Shown one piece after another: positions 9,422 through 17,483 of a stretch of DNA of 35,774 bases. Below the pieces are notes generated by a model. That model did not search any database and had not been told where the DNA came from. It worked only from the letters and a program-made list of their open reading frames with translations. Position 1 is the stretch's first letter; every line of letters begins with the position of its first letter. The translations under genes were made by a program, and so were the position numbers. Source of the DNA: Ignavibacteriales bacterium (GTDB taxonomy: Bacteria; Bacteroidota; Ignavibacteria; Ignavibacteriales; Ignavibacteriaceae); NCBI GenBank assembly GCA_012517155.1, contig JAAYVN010000052.1, positions 1 to 35,774 on the forward strand. The letters run 5' to 3'.

Positions 9422-9452
9422 TAAAAAAAAGGTCTTAATTGCTTAAGACCTT
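9422..9452 (-). terminator. Rho-independent terminator between tsf and pyrH
   Basis: A perfect 10-bp stem is formed by AAGGTCTTAA (9429-9438) and TTAAGACCTT (9443-9452) around the loop TTGC. It is followed on the minus strand by an uninterrupted U tract encoded by the A run at 9423-9430. It sits 12 bases after the tsf stop and 14 bases before the pyrH start, so it either ends the rplM-rpsI-rpsB-tsf transcript or attenuates read-through into pyrH-frr. Confidence 0.9.
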
Positions 9453-9464
9453 GTGAATATTATT

Positions 9465-10316
9465 TTACTTTTCGCCTAACTGATATCGAATGAATGTCTT
9501 TATCTTGACTTCCGTTCCGTGCTTGGTATTAAATTCCTTAATCAAGTCAGAAACAGATTTAGCTGGATCCTTAATGAATGCCTGCTCTGAGAGACAGTTT
9601 TCCTGATAATACTTATTAAGTTTACCCTGAGCAATTTTTTCCAATATCTGCTCCGGTTTCCCTTCTCTCTTAGCAATTTCTTTATAGATCTCGATTTCTT
9701 TTTCGATTACATCTCGTGATACTTCTTCGCGGTAGGTTGATATGGGTTTCATTGCCGCAACCTGCATAGCAATGTCTTTTGCTAATGCGTTAAACTCATC
9801 AAACTTATCAGCACTTATTTTATCGAATAATACTAATACACCAAGCTTTGACCCAGTGTGTGTGTAATTAATTATCATTCCTTCCGGGGTTTCAACATTT
9901 AGCACTCTGCTGATAACAATTTTCTCGCCTATCTTTCCAACTAACTCGTCCAGGCTGACTTTAATGTCAGCATCGTTAAGTGCTGTTTCAGTTGATGATA
10001 TTGCACCTGAAAAAGCTTTATCTTGAATAAGATTTGCAAAAGCAAGAAAGTCATCCGACTTTGCAACGAAATCTGTTTCACAGTTAATCTCCACAATTGA
10101 AGCTTTTTTACTATCGTCTGAAAGTTTGTTCAGAACAATACCTTCGTTAGTATCTCTGTCGGCTCTTTTTGCTGCTACTGCAGCGCCCTTTTTTCGCAAT
10201 ATTTCAATTGCTTTGTCAAAATCGCCATCTGCTTCGGTAAGGGCTTTTTTGCAGTCCATCATACCGGCACCGGTCTTTTGTCTTAATTCATTTACTTGTT
10301 GAGCAGTAATTGCCAT
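9465..10316 (-). CDS. tsf: Translation elongation factor Ts
   Basis: EF-Ts is the guanine-nucleotide exchange factor for EF-Tu. The 283 residues match the family. The N-terminal UBA-like module reads VNELRQKTGAGMMDCKKALT, followed by AIEILRKKGAAVAAKRADRD, and the core carries the signature EINCETDFVAKSDDFLAF, with HTGSKLGVLV further on. The C-terminal part includes GKLNKYYQENCLSEQ and FIKDP. The start ATG at 10316 has a GAGG ribosome binding site just upstream. It lies 14 bases after rpsB, the standard rpsB-tsf pair, and is followed by a strong terminator. Confidence 0.97.
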   Translation of the reverse strand: MAITAQQVNELRQKTGAGMMDCKKALTEADGDFDKAIEILRKKGAAVAAKRADRDTNEGIVLNKLSDDSKKASIVEINCETDFVAKSDDFLAFANLIQDKAFSGAISSTETALNDADIKVSLDELVGKIGEKIVISRVLNVETPEGMIINYTHTGSKLGVLVLFDKISADKFDEFNALAKDIAMQVAAMKPISTYREEVSRDVIEKEIEIYKEIAKREGKPEQILEKIAQGKLNKYYQENCLSEQAFIKDPAKSVSDLIKEFNTKHGTEVKIKTFIRYQLGEK

Positions 10317-10330
10317 TAATAACCTCTTCT

Positions 10331-11098
10331 CTATTTCTCTACTTCTTTGTTTTCAGTTTCAGTTTCTTTTTCTACCCTCTCAGCTTCCGATGCTTGTTCA
10401 GCCTCAAGTTCTTTTGCCTGAGCCATTCCCTCAATTACGGCATCAGCCATAACCTTGGTTATCAGTTCAATCGTTTTAACTGCATCATCATTAGCCGGAA
10501 TAAGTTGATCAATCAGATCTGGATCACAGTTTGTGTCCACTATTGCAAAAACAGGGATCTTTAATTTTTTTGCTTCAAGAACAGCAATATCTTCTTTTTT
10601 AATATCAACAACAAAAATTACACCAGGTAATTTTGCCATATGTTCTATACCTTCAAGAACTTTTTTTAGCTTGTCCTTTTCTCTCGATAGGAATAGTCTT
10701 TCTTTCTTTGTTATCTTGTCAAAGGTTCCGTCGTTTTCTTGCTTTTCAATGTTGTGAAGTCTTTTAACGCTTTTTCTGATTGTTGAATAATTCGTGAGCA
10801 TACCGCCGAGCCATCTTTCTGTTACCCAATACTGTTCACATCTTCTGGCTTCGGTTTCTATAATATTCTTCGCTTGTTTTTTTGTTCCTACAAATAGTAC
10901 TTTTTTACCCTCTGCAACTGCTTTTGTTAAAGCATCTGCTGCTTCATAGATAAGTACTTGTGTTTTTCTTAAGTCAAGAATGTGAATCCCGTTTTTTTCC
11001 ATAAATATATATGGCTTCATTTTAGGATTCCAACGGCGTGTCAAATGCCCAAAGTGAGCACCTGCTTCAATTAATTGGGGAATATCGATTTTTTTCAA
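10331..11098 (-). CDS. rpsB: 30S ribosomal protein S2
   Basis: S2 is a late-assembling protein of the small subunit that binds near S1. The 255 residues include the hallmark IEAGAHFGHLTRRWNPKMKPYIF, cited here only as the block at residues 11-32, then VLFVGTKKQAKNII, RWLGGMLTNYSTIRKSVKRL, LPGVIFVVDIKKEDIAVLEA and IPVFAIVDTNCDPDLIDQLI. The C-terminus is an acidic Glu-rich tail of about 25 residues. The start codon is TTG at 11098, placed 7 bases after a good AGGAG; no ATG exists in frame before the conserved HFGH block. A foldable leader (11121-11185) lies directly upstream, suggesting autoregulation of rpsB-tsf. Confidence 0.97.
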   Translation of the reverse strand: MKKIDIPQLIEAGAHFGHLTRRWNPKMKPYIFMEKNGIHILDLRKTQVLIYEAADALTKAVAEGKKVLFVGTKKQAKNIIETEARRCEQYWVTERWLGGMLTNYSTIRKSVKRLHNIEKQENDGTFDKITKKERLFLSREKDKLKKVLEGIEHMAKLPGVIFVVDIKKEDIAVLEAKKLKIPVFAIVDTNCDPDLIDQLIPANDDAVKTIELITKVMADAVIEGMAQAKELEAEQASEAERVEKETETENKEVEK

Positions 11099-11120
11099 TG
11101 TATTACTCCTGTTGTTCGAT

Positions 11121-11185
11121 TACTTTCTATAGCTTTACCTCAAATCCTCATAGGACACAGGTGGTAAAATCCGGATAAGAAAGTA
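11121..11185 (-). promoter_or_regulatory. Candidate structured mRNA leader of rpsB-tsf
   Basis: Three nested stems can be drawn. P1 pairs 11121-11128 with 11178-11185 (8 bp, perfect). P2 pairs 11134-11139 with 11163-11168 (6 bp, perfect). P3 pairs 11145-11148 with 11152-11155 (4 bp, 3-base loop). The element ends 10 bases before the rpsB Shine-Dalgarno sequence. S2 is known to repress rpsB-tsf through its leader in proteobacteria; whether this fold is related is unknown. Covariation has not been tested. Confidence 0.45.
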
Positions 11186-11214
11186 TATTATTAAATAAGT
11201 TAATTAAAAAATTT

Positions 11215-11601
11215 TTATCTCTTGGAAAACTGGAATCTTTTTCTTGCTTTTGGTCGTCCGTATTTTTTTCGCTCAACCATTCTTGGATCACGTGTCAGTA
11301 ATCCTTTAGTTTTTAGTTTTGTCCTGAACTCAGGATCAATAGAAATTAGCGACCTGGCAATACCTAATCGTATTGCTTGTGCTTGACCCGTTAATCCTCC
11401 GCCTACAACATTTACAGTTACATCATACTTCCCTTCGGTATCAGTTACCTTAAACGGAAGTAAAATGTCATCCTGCGAGGTGCTTAATGGAAAGGCAACT
11501 GTCAAATCTCTTCCATTGACAGAAATCTTCCCATTCCCGTTTTTAAGTATAACTCTTGCTACTGCTGTTTTTCTTCTTCCAATAAATATTTGATCTACCA
11601 T
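11215..11601 (-). CDS. rpsI: 30S ribosomal protein S9
   Basis: S9 reaches into the small-subunit decoding region with a basic tail that contacts P-site tRNA. The 128 residues show [20 protein letters not shown] at the N-terminus, [20 protein letters not shown] in the middle and the conserved C-terminal [22 protein letters not shown] block (positions 107-128), ending in the expected KR. It follows rplM after 10 bases, the universal rplM-rpsI pair, and precedes rpsB after a 116-base gap that holds the leader element. Confidence 0.97.
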   Translation of the reverse strand: MVDQIFIGRRKTAVARVILKNGNGKISVNGRDLTVAFPLSTSQDDILLPFKVTDTEGKYDVTVNVVGGGLTGQAQAIRLGIARSLISIDPEFRTKLKTKGLLTRDPRMVERKKYGRPKARKRFQFSKR

Positions 11602-11611
11602 TCTTACTCCA

Positions 11612-12052
11612 TTATAAAGAAATTACTTCCGGCTTTTGAGCAGCATGCGGATGCTCTGTGCCTTTGTATACTTTAAGCTTTTTGATTAATTTACGACCGA
11701 GTTTTGTTTTGGGCAACATTCCCTTAACTGCATTATGGATAATGAACTCAGGATTCTTCTCTTTAAGTTCCTGGTAAGTTCTTGTCTTCAACCCACCCGG
11801 ATACATTGAGTGATGAATATACGTTTTCATTGTCTCTCTTTTACCGGTAACTTGTACTTTTTCTGCATTCAGAACAATCACGAAATCCCCAGTATCCATG
11901 TTGGGTGTAAAAATAGCTTTTTCTTTACCCCTTATGACTCGAGCGATTTTTGTTGCAAGCCTACCGAGTACTTGATCCGAAGCGTCGACCACATACCACT
12001 TTCTGTCGGCATCCTCAGTCTTTATGAATCTTGTTATTTTTTCTTGCTTCAC
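11612..12052 (-). CDS. rplM: 50S ribosomal protein L13
   Basis: L13 is an early-assembling large-subunit protein. The 146 residues include [49 protein letters not shown]-type sequence (here [19 protein letters not shown]) and [20 protein letters not shown] with the terminal [14 protein letters not shown]. The start codon is GTG at 12052, 10 bases after a GGAGG Shine-Dalgarno sequence. A well-matched promoter lies at 12091-12121, so this is the first gene of rplM-rpsI-rpsB-tsf. Confidence 0.97.
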   Translation of the reverse strand: MKQEKITRFIKTEDADRKWYVVDASDQVLGRLATKIARVIRGKEKAIFTPNMDTGDFVIVLNAEKVQVTGKRETMKTYIHHSMYPGGLKTRTYQELKEKNPEFIIHNAVKGMLPKTKLGRKLIKKLKVYKGTEHPHAAQKPEVISL

Positions 12053-12090
12053 GTTTAATTTTCCTCCAAAAACATTTTTTACAAAGAATA

Positions 12091-12121
12091 CAAAAATACG
12101 CCTAATTCTTTAAAAAGACAA
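12091..12121 (-). promoter_or_regulatory. Promoter for rplM-rpsI-rpsB-tsf
   Basis: On the minus strand TTG (12121-12119) is followed after 20 bases by TATTTTTG (12098-12091), a full match to the Bacteroidetes-type consensus TTG-N19/21-TAnnTTTG. Transcription would begin about 30 bases before the rplM GTG start. This is a motif match, not measured. Confidence 0.6.
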
Positions 12122-12325
12122 ATTTTTATCTTATATTTTTATAACTTTTTCCAATATTATCCGGTAAGCTAATCTTTAATCAAATTAATAGCCTGATTTT
12201 GAACGGACTGATATTGTCGATTGTATACACAAGGCTACTCAGATCGAACTTAGGGGCTCTTTTCGAACTAAGATTTCCCTTATAAAAGCATACATTGCCC
12301 CGATTTGTGGGTCCGAATATTCGAA
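12122..12325. other. Intergenic stretch between the rplM promoter and the TauE gene
   Basis: No gene is supported here. It holds an imperfect direct repeat TCGAACTTA / TCGAACTAA (12244-12252 and 12263-12271), a palindrome CGAATATTCG (12314-12323), and a distant GGGGC/GCCCC pair (12253-12257, 12297-12301). A plus-strand frame of about 45 codons is open but has no start codon or ribosome binding site. Confidence 0.4.
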
Positions 12326-12685
12326 TTAATCGAAAAATAACTTTCCGGCGTATAAAAGTAGGAAAGTCGCAAATATTTTTTTTAAGATCCCCTCCGGGAG
12401 CGAAATTGCAAATTTAGATGATAAGTAACTTCCTACCACAAAAGTCAGACACATTAGAGCGACTGCTTTCACATTAACCAAGTCAGCCTTGTAGTAATTA
12501 ATTACGGCAAAAATTCCAATTGGTAGAAGAAGCAACCCCAGGGATGTTCCTTGTGCTTGTTTCTGAGTAAATCCAACAAAAGCAACCAGTGCTGGTACTA
12601 TAATCAAGCCGCCTCCAATTCCCAAAAGTCCGCTTATGAGTCCAGCCATCAATCCGATTCCTAAGAAAATTAATATTTCAGACAT
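12326..12685 (-). CDS. Half-size TauE/SafE-family membrane permease
   Basis: The 119-residue protein has four hydrophobic segments. The N-terminal GLMAGLISGLLGIGGGLIIVP block is the TauE/SafE (DUF81) signature (glycine-rich GLLGIGGG, residues about 20-27), followed by QAQGTSLGLLLLPIG. Family members move sulfonates, sulfite or other organic anions and are usually about 250 residues with two such repeats; here only one half is present. Single-repeat members are known to occur and presumably dimerise, so this is not necessarily a truncation. Substrate is unknown. It stands alone between two terminated units; the closest promoter is not evident. Confidence 0.8.
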   Translation of the reverse strand: MSEILIFLGIGLMAGLISGLLGIGGGLIIVPALVAFVGFTQKQAQGTSLGLLLLPIGIFAVINYYKADLVNVKAVALMCLTFVVGSYLSSKFAISLPEGILKKIFATFLLLYAGKLFFD

Positions 12686-12751
12686 CTTAATCCTTATGGT
12701 TTCTAAATTACTATATTGTTCAAGTGCAATTTACTTTCAATTGACATATAA

Positions 12752-12780
12752 AAAAAATCCTCTCTTTTTCAGAGAGGATT
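12752..12780 (-). terminator. Rho-independent terminator of the three-gene envelope operon
   Basis: A perfect 10-bp stem AATCCTCTCT (12756-12765) with AGAGAGGATT (12771-12780) encloses a 5-base loop and is followed on the minus strand by a U tract. It begins 6 bases after the stop of the PorE-like gene. Confidence 0.9.
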
Positions 12781-12786
12781 CAGTGT

Positions 12787-14838
12787 TTATCTTTCGAGAA
12801 AGAATATTCTTACGTGTCTCCGCAGCTCGTAAGGTTTATTAGGGGTTGTATCAACGTTCTTTCCTTCAATAACTAATTTTACTCTGTCCTTTACTAATTT
12901 ATATTTTTCTGACTTTTGATTTAAAAGATTTTCAATATTCTTCATTGTATAGAAAGCCCGAAGTTCTGAAAGAACCTGGTTGTTCATAACTGCACCTTTT
13001 TGCACATTTATATTTGGATGAACAACGCTCCCTTCAACATAATTTCCTAATATTTCTCTTGGATCTGCAAATCCCCAGATACGGATTTCTAATTTAGAAT
13101 CTATTCCCTGTTCACTAAGCATTAATTTGAATGTTTTTTCATCTAGCGATCGGATCATCTCATCAAGGTTCTTTTCAATTCCGGGAGCTCGTTTTCTGTA
13201 ATCTTCATAATATTTATTCTTACTTTCTGGGATTTCTATATATGTACATTTTTCCAATTTCCCCTTTAAAAGGTTTTCAAGTTCACGCAAATTCTTTTGA
13301 GTGTTAATCCGGTAATAGCCCGTTACAAAATAAGCGACAGACTCTAATGGATATTCAAATGGGACAACCTGGTGCACTATTTGTTCATTCGTTAAAGAAA
13401 CTGAAACCTTTTCCCACTTTGTCCAATACCCTATTATCTCATTTGGATTGACTAGTGGAGCATTCGGGAACGAAATCTTTACATCATATTCACCTGGCAT
13501 TATGTCACTGATTGTATAATCACTAGCGGGCAGTGAAGATTCCGAGCTATATTTAATCACTCCATCCTTATAGTATTCAATTTTCGCTTGCATAAGGATT
13601 GGTTTGCCGGAAATTGAATCTATTACTACTCCTGAAATCATTTGACTTTGAGGAACGAGTTTTATTACTAGATCCCGATTACATAATGTTATTTTTTGTA
13701 TATTGTTAACTTCCTGAAATTTTTCAGATGTAATAGTCAGGCGGTAATCTCCATTGCATATGTTCCTGAACTCGGTCTTACTTTCCGGAATTTTTGTAGT
13801 TTGTGTTAATCGTTCACTGGTTTTTGTGTTAGAAAGAGTAATGTTAGCTTCAAAATTGATTGGTTTGTTATCTGTATCGTCAATTAGAGTAATTTGAAGA
13901 GAAATACATGGAGGTTCTATCTTGACTGTTTTTGCATATAAATCGTATCCGCCCAATCCACCTTTTTGTTCAGAAGCAAAATAAAGTTTTTTATCTTTAT
14001 CAATAAAAGGGAATGCCTCATTCTCAGTTGTATTAATATTTTCATTAAAATGCTGGACGTCATACCAACCACTTTCATCATAACCAGCACCACATTTGTG
14101 ATATGTATAATAAATATCTAATTCTCCAAATGAATCATTTCTTCCGTTTGACGCAAAAAATAATATAGTATCCTCTGCCATATATACGAAGGGAGAATAT
14201 TCATCACCGGGTGTATTAAATTTTTTACCTAAAGACTTTGGTTTGCTCCATGTATTCCCTTCTTTGTAGGATATCAGCAAATCAACTCCCCCTGTTCCAC
14301 CCGGTCTGTCTGAACTGAAAATTAGCACATTTCCATTTCCCAGAAGTGCTGGGTGAGCTTCCCAGTATTTGGTATTAATATTCTGTCCCAGGTTTTTAAG
14401 ATTTTCGATCTCTCTTGTAGCTGAATTATACTTACCTGAGTATAGATCGGACCCTCCAAAACCTTTTTCATCATATGCTCTTCCAACTACTATTTCCCCG
14501 GATTTCAAAATTGAGACAACTCCCTCATTTAAACCACTTGTAGGATAATCAGTTGGAAAAATTTTCCCATCTTGCCATTGGTTGTCGTAAAAAGAAGAAA
14601 TGAACAAATCCTCTCCCTTTTTACTCTCTTTGTCTATGTATCCTGCAAAGCAAGCTTTATTAGAAGTAAAGAGTAACTGGTTATCTCCAACTAAAATGGG
14701 GGCAAAGTCGTCATATTTTGAATTAATTTCCCTGTCCAGATTCCCTTCAGGCAGGGAACCTCTACAACCTGAAATAGTAATAATCACTGTTAAGATTACT
14801 ATTAGAAGGGCAATAATTTTTAAACTAATAAATTTCAT
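12787..14838 (-). CDS. PorE-like outer-membrane lipoprotein: beta-propeller, CarboxypepD-like and OmpA-like domains
   Basis: The 683 residues begin with a lipoprotein signal whose lipobox is ISGC (Cys 25). Residues about 40-310 contain five PD40 propeller blades, with motifs such as LIFSSDRPGGTGGVDLLIS, FFASNGRNDSFGELDIYYT and LYFASEQKGGLGGYDLYA. Residues about 313-480 are beta-sandwich carboxypeptidase-regulatory-like repeats (SGVVIDSISGKPILMQAKIE). The C-terminal 180 residues resemble an OmpA-type peptidoglycan-binding domain (YFVTGYYRINTQKNLRELE, WGFADPRE, LSELRAFYTMKNIENLL, ending RRHVRIFFLER). The order matches the T9SS protein PorE, except that the N-terminal TPR is absent. A role linking outer membrane and peptidoglycan is inference. 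It is the last gene of a three-gene operon ending in a terminator. Confidence 0.82.
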   Translation of the reverse strand: MKFISLKIIALLIVILTVIITISGCRGSLPEGNLDREINSKYDDFAPILVGDNQLLFTSNKACFAGYIDKESKKGEDLFISSFYDNQWQDGKIFPTDYPTSGLNEGVVSILKSGEIVVGRAYDEKGFGGSDLYSGKYNSATREIENLKNLGQNINTKYWEAHPALLGNGNVLIFSSDRPGGTGGVDLLISYKEGNTWSKPKSLGKKFNTPGDEYSPFVYMAEDTILFFASNGRNDSFGELDIYYTYHKCGAGYDESGWYDVQHFNENINTTENEAFPFIDKDKKLYFASEQKGGLGGYDLYAKTVKIEPPCISLQITLIDDTDNKPINFEANITLSNTKTSERLTQTTKIPESKTEFRNICNGDYRLTITSEKFQEVNNIQKITLCNRDLVIKLVPQSQMISGVVIDSISGKPILMQAKIEYYKDGVIKYSSESSLPASDYTISDIMPGEYDVKISFPNAPLVNPNEIIGYWTKWEKVSVSLTNEQIVHQVVPFEYPLESVAYFVTGYYRINTQKNLRELENLLKGKLEKCTYIEIPESKNKYYEDYRKRAPGIEKNLDEMIRSLDEKTFKLMLSEQGIDSKLEIRIWGFADPREILGNYVEGSVVHPNINVQKGAVMNNQVLSELRAFYTMKNIENLLNQKSEKYKLVKDRVKLVIEGKNVDTTPNKPYELRRHVRIFFLER

Positions 14839-14856
14839 ATGTTCTCCTAAAAGGAA

Positions 14857-16431
14857 CTAATTTATTCTGATAAATGAAAAGTCCAACTGCTCAAAGTTTT
14901 CGGGTGTAAACCATATCCTATCAATTCTTATAAGCCCATAAGTTGAGAAATCTCTAAACCTTACCGCTATTATATCACCTTCTTTATAAAGTGAGTTTCC
15001 GCAGCCGTTATCCCACACAAAAGATGGATTAAGATTCACTCGTGGCATCCATATACTTTTCTCAAAATAGTAACCCTGGTCTGGTCCACCGGGTGCTACA
15101 TTACCTAATAATTGTATTCCAGCATAAGATTTTAATTTGGCGAAATATTCATTACCTTGAATTACAATTCCGTCAAATCGAAAATCAGTCGTTCCAAGTT
15201 GGACAGGATAGGAATCTCCTGAGCAAATACCGTTTTTATCATCTTTTAATGTTGAATCCTGAAAATCAAAACCCTTATATACACCAAAAGGATTTGTAAC
15301 TACTCCCTGTTGTTCAGACCATCGGTATAAAGTCCCGGGAGAATAACCTGGTTCATAAAACTGTACCCACAAAGGAAGGTCAATTATACATCCACCAGGT
15401 GAAGTAGTTAGCGAAAACAAGGCGAAAACATCACCTACTACTATTGAACTAACAGTAATAACAATATTTCTAGATTGCCCTGAAGGAATAGTTACAGGAG
15501 AGGATGGACTCACAGTAAGAACATTCGAAGTATCTAAAAGTATTTGTGTTGTAGGAGGTTGCGCTATCAACGAGTAAGTTGCTAACATACTTACTTGACC
15601 GGTTGTATCATTATTGAAAACGGTAACAGTACATGTTTTATTTACAAAGTAATCCATTATTCTTCTTGGTGGATTTCCCAACATTTTATTAGTCGTATCA
15701 CTTAACACGATTGCACAAGGTGCGGTTATAGCATTTCCAACAAGGTATATTATATTTTCTGAATTACTAGAACAATCAGTTTTTATTTTCATCTCACCAT
15801 AAACAGTTCCAAGACTTGTAGGTGTATACTCAACTTCAATAGTGCTTGTCTGCAAACCCTTTAATACAAAAGTAGGTTGCTGTGATTTTGAGGAAAGCTT
15901 AAAATGTGGATTGCTGAATTCTATACCTGTTATTGATACCGGAATCAAGAAATTATTTTTTATAGTTGCAACAGAATTTCTGTATGCCCCTAGTGTTGTA
16001 TTAATAAAATAAAGTGTATCAGGTGAGCAGGTTATACCACAAACTGAAAAACTTAAAGGTATTAATTTAAGATCATAAATATCACATGCACAGTAAATTG
16101 TTGTATCTGCTGTTTTATACCCTGGTTTATCAATCGTTACCCGGAATGGTGTCTTTTCAGGAAGAACTGGTATAGGTACTATAAAATTGCCAAGTTTATC
16201 TGTTTTAGTAGTGTATTTTTCATTTGTACCAATACGATATATCCGAATAATAGCATCAGGAATAGAATCTAAAGTGGTTTTGTCAATCACTGTACCTGTT
16301 ACTCTTCCAGACATCGAAAGTACCGGATCAATTGGTAAATCATCCTGACATGAATTAAATACTACAAATGAAATTACCGCTAGTATAAATAATGTTATTA
16401 GTTCTGATTTAATTATAAAAATCTTTTTCAT
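14857..16431 (-). CDS. Envelope lipoprotein with carboxypeptidase-regulatory-like and ASPM/Hydin-like domains
   Basis: The 524-residue protein has a lipoprotein-type signal ending FNSC (Cys 28), which is followed by QDD. Residues about 40-130 form a carboxypeptidase-regulatory-like domain (GRVTGTVIDKTTLDSIPDA, KTDKLGNFIVPIPV, KPGYKTADTTIYC). Residues about 140-230 look like a choice-of-anchor/ASPM-SPD2-Hydin beta-sandwich (NSVATIKNNFLIPVSITGIE, EVEYTPTSLGTVYGEMKI). The C-terminal 250 residues are beta-rich and Cys-containing but unrecognised. No catalytic motif is seen. It sits 12 bases after the outer-membrane protein gene and 18 before the PorE-like gene, so the three are surely co-transcribed and probably act together in the envelope. 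Confidence 0.75.
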   Translation of the reverse strand: MKKIFIIKSELITLFILAVISFVVFNSCQDDLPIDPVLSMSGRVTGTVIDKTTLDSIPDAIIRIYRIGTNEKYTTKTDKLGNFIVPIPVLPEKTPFRVTIDKPGYKTADTTIYCACDIYDLKLIPLSFSVCGITCSPDTLYFINTTLGAYRNSVATIKNNFLIPVSITGIEFSNPHFKLSSKSQQPTFVLKGLQTSTIEVEYTPTSLGTVYGEMKIKTDCSSNSENIIYLVGNAITAPCAIVLSDTTNKMLGNPPRRIMDYFVNKTCTVTVFNNDTTGQVSMLATYSLIAQPPTTQILLDTSNVLTVSPSSPVTIPSGQSRNIVITVSSIVVGDVFALFSLTTSPGGCIIDLPLWVQFYEPGYSPGTLYRWSEQQGVVTNPFGVYKGFDFQDSTLKDDKNGICSGDSYPVQLGTTDFRFDGIVIQGNEYFAKLKSYAGIQLLGNVAPGGPDQGYYFEKSIWMPRVNLNPSFVWDNGCGNSLYKEGDIIAVRFRDFSTYGLIRIDRIWFTPENFEQLDFSFIRIN

Positions 16432-16443
16432 CTTATCCTCTAA

Positions 16444-17253
16444 CTAAAAAGTTACGCCTATTCTTATATATCCCATATAGTATTCCGTATAAGTTATACT
16501 ATAAATCAAAGGATCACATGATGGGGCTTGTCTCTCATTCGCCACAACAACATATCTAACTCCTCCATCCAGAGAGAAATCCATTGTTTTTGAAACCGGA
16601 ATATCAAATCCCAAACCTATTCCTGCGAATTTGGGTCCCGGTTCCATTAGATGTTTAATGGATGGCATAATTTTATATTCATCGTAAATTATTCCAAAAT
16701 CTGTATAAACAAATGGTCGTATACATTCATCAAGGAGATCGACCTTAATATGTACGAAAACCGGAATCCTTGGGATATCACTAATATTCCACAATCCCGC
16801 TCCAAAACCGAAATTAAACATTCCAAGTCTAAGGCCAATAGCCGATTCAATTCCAATATATATACTATCAGCATACATACCGACCCCTCTCAATTCGAAA
16901 AAGTAGAAATCTGTTAGCCTGCAGGTATCTATGCCAAATGGAATCTCTTTAAGTCTGTAAGGTGCTTTTCTGGTCTGCTCATAGATATTAATAAAAGGAC
17001 CTAAATTGTCGCTATAAACTGATTCATAAGGAAATCTGATAACTTCCCCCTCTGGAGTCTCCATTACAATCCTGCTTTTTAATGTATCAAGAAATGGATT
17101 GTAACCGAATAATTCTGTACCGTCCTTTAAGCGAAATGTATAACGTTCTTGTGAGAAGGTGTGTGTGGAAGAAAGAAATAGAACACTTACTATAATTAAT
17201 AGCAGGTTAGAAAAAGGCATTGATATATGCAATAGTCGTTTTTTTTGTCCCAT
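16444..17253 (-). CDS. Exported, probably outer-membrane beta-barrel protein
   Basis: I set the start at the ATG at 17253 (269 residues), because the following sequence gives a signal peptide (LLIIVSVLFLSSTHTFSQ, cleavage after SQ) and an upstream promoter candidate (17347-17376) would leave the earlier in-frame ATG at 17349 untranscribed. The mature N-terminal 60 residues read like a small beta domain (RFLKDG-type: YTFRLKDGTELFGYNP, VIRFPYESVY). The second half has alternating strands rich in Tyr and Gly, with the strand-like ending YYMGYIRIGVTF, typical of a small outer-membrane barrel. Function is unknown. It is the first gene of the operon with the two lipoproteins at 14857 and 12787. Confidence 0.7.
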   Translation of the reverse strand: MGQKKRLLHISMPFSNLLLIIVSVLFLSSTHTFSQERYTFRLKDGTELFGYNPFLDTLKSRIVMETPEGEVIRFPYESVYSDNLGPFINIYEQTRKAPYRLKEIPFGIDTCRLTDFYFFELRGVGMYADSIYIGIESAIGLRLGMFNFGFGAGLWNISDIPRIPVFVHIKVDLLDECIRPFVYTDFGIIYDEYKIMPSIKHLMEPGPKFAGIGLGFDIPVSKTMDFSLDGGVRYVVVANERQAPSCDPLIYSITYTEYYMGYIRIGVTF

Positions 17254-17346
17254 AATACGCTCTTTAGTTTGTATTAGCCAAATTCCATTAATGGCAGTAA
17301 AAAGTAATTCGTACAGTCCTAAACTACAAAAAAGTATAAATAAAAT

Positions 17347-17376
17347 CACAACTAATTATTATTTATTTTTAACCAA
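17347..17376 (-). promoter_or_regulatory. Candidate promoter for the three-gene envelope operon
   Basis: On the minus strand TTG (17376-17374) is followed after 19 bases by TAGTTGTG (17354-17347), one mismatch from TAnnTTTG. It falls between the rplI terminator and the first gene of the operon, about 85 bases before the chosen ATG. Confidence 0.35.
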
Positions 17377-17424
17377 TTTAATTTTATTTTAAAGGCTTTT
17401 TTTGTACCTTGCATTTAACCCTTT

Positions 17425-17463
17425 AAAACAAAAATGCCGCTTCGTTTTATGAATGCGGCATTT
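17425..17463 (-). terminator. Rho-independent terminator after rplI
   Basis: The 9-bp stem AAATGCCGC (17432-17440) and GCGGCATTT (17455-17463) is extended inward by TTC/GAA with one bulged base. A short U tract follows on the minus strand. It ends the prs-to-rplI gene run 21 bases after the rplI stop. Confidence 0.85.
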
Positions 17464-17483
17464 GCTTAAGTTTAATAGAACTT

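Noticed and set aside
12122-12325. A possible open frame of about 45 codons on the plus strand
   Set aside because: It has no start codon, no ribosome binding site and no recognisable family; it is probably chance in AT-rich sequence.
17254-17349. An upstream extension of the outer-membrane protein gene
   Set aside because: It adds a non-typical hydrophobic leader before the proper signal peptide, and a promoter candidate overlaps it.
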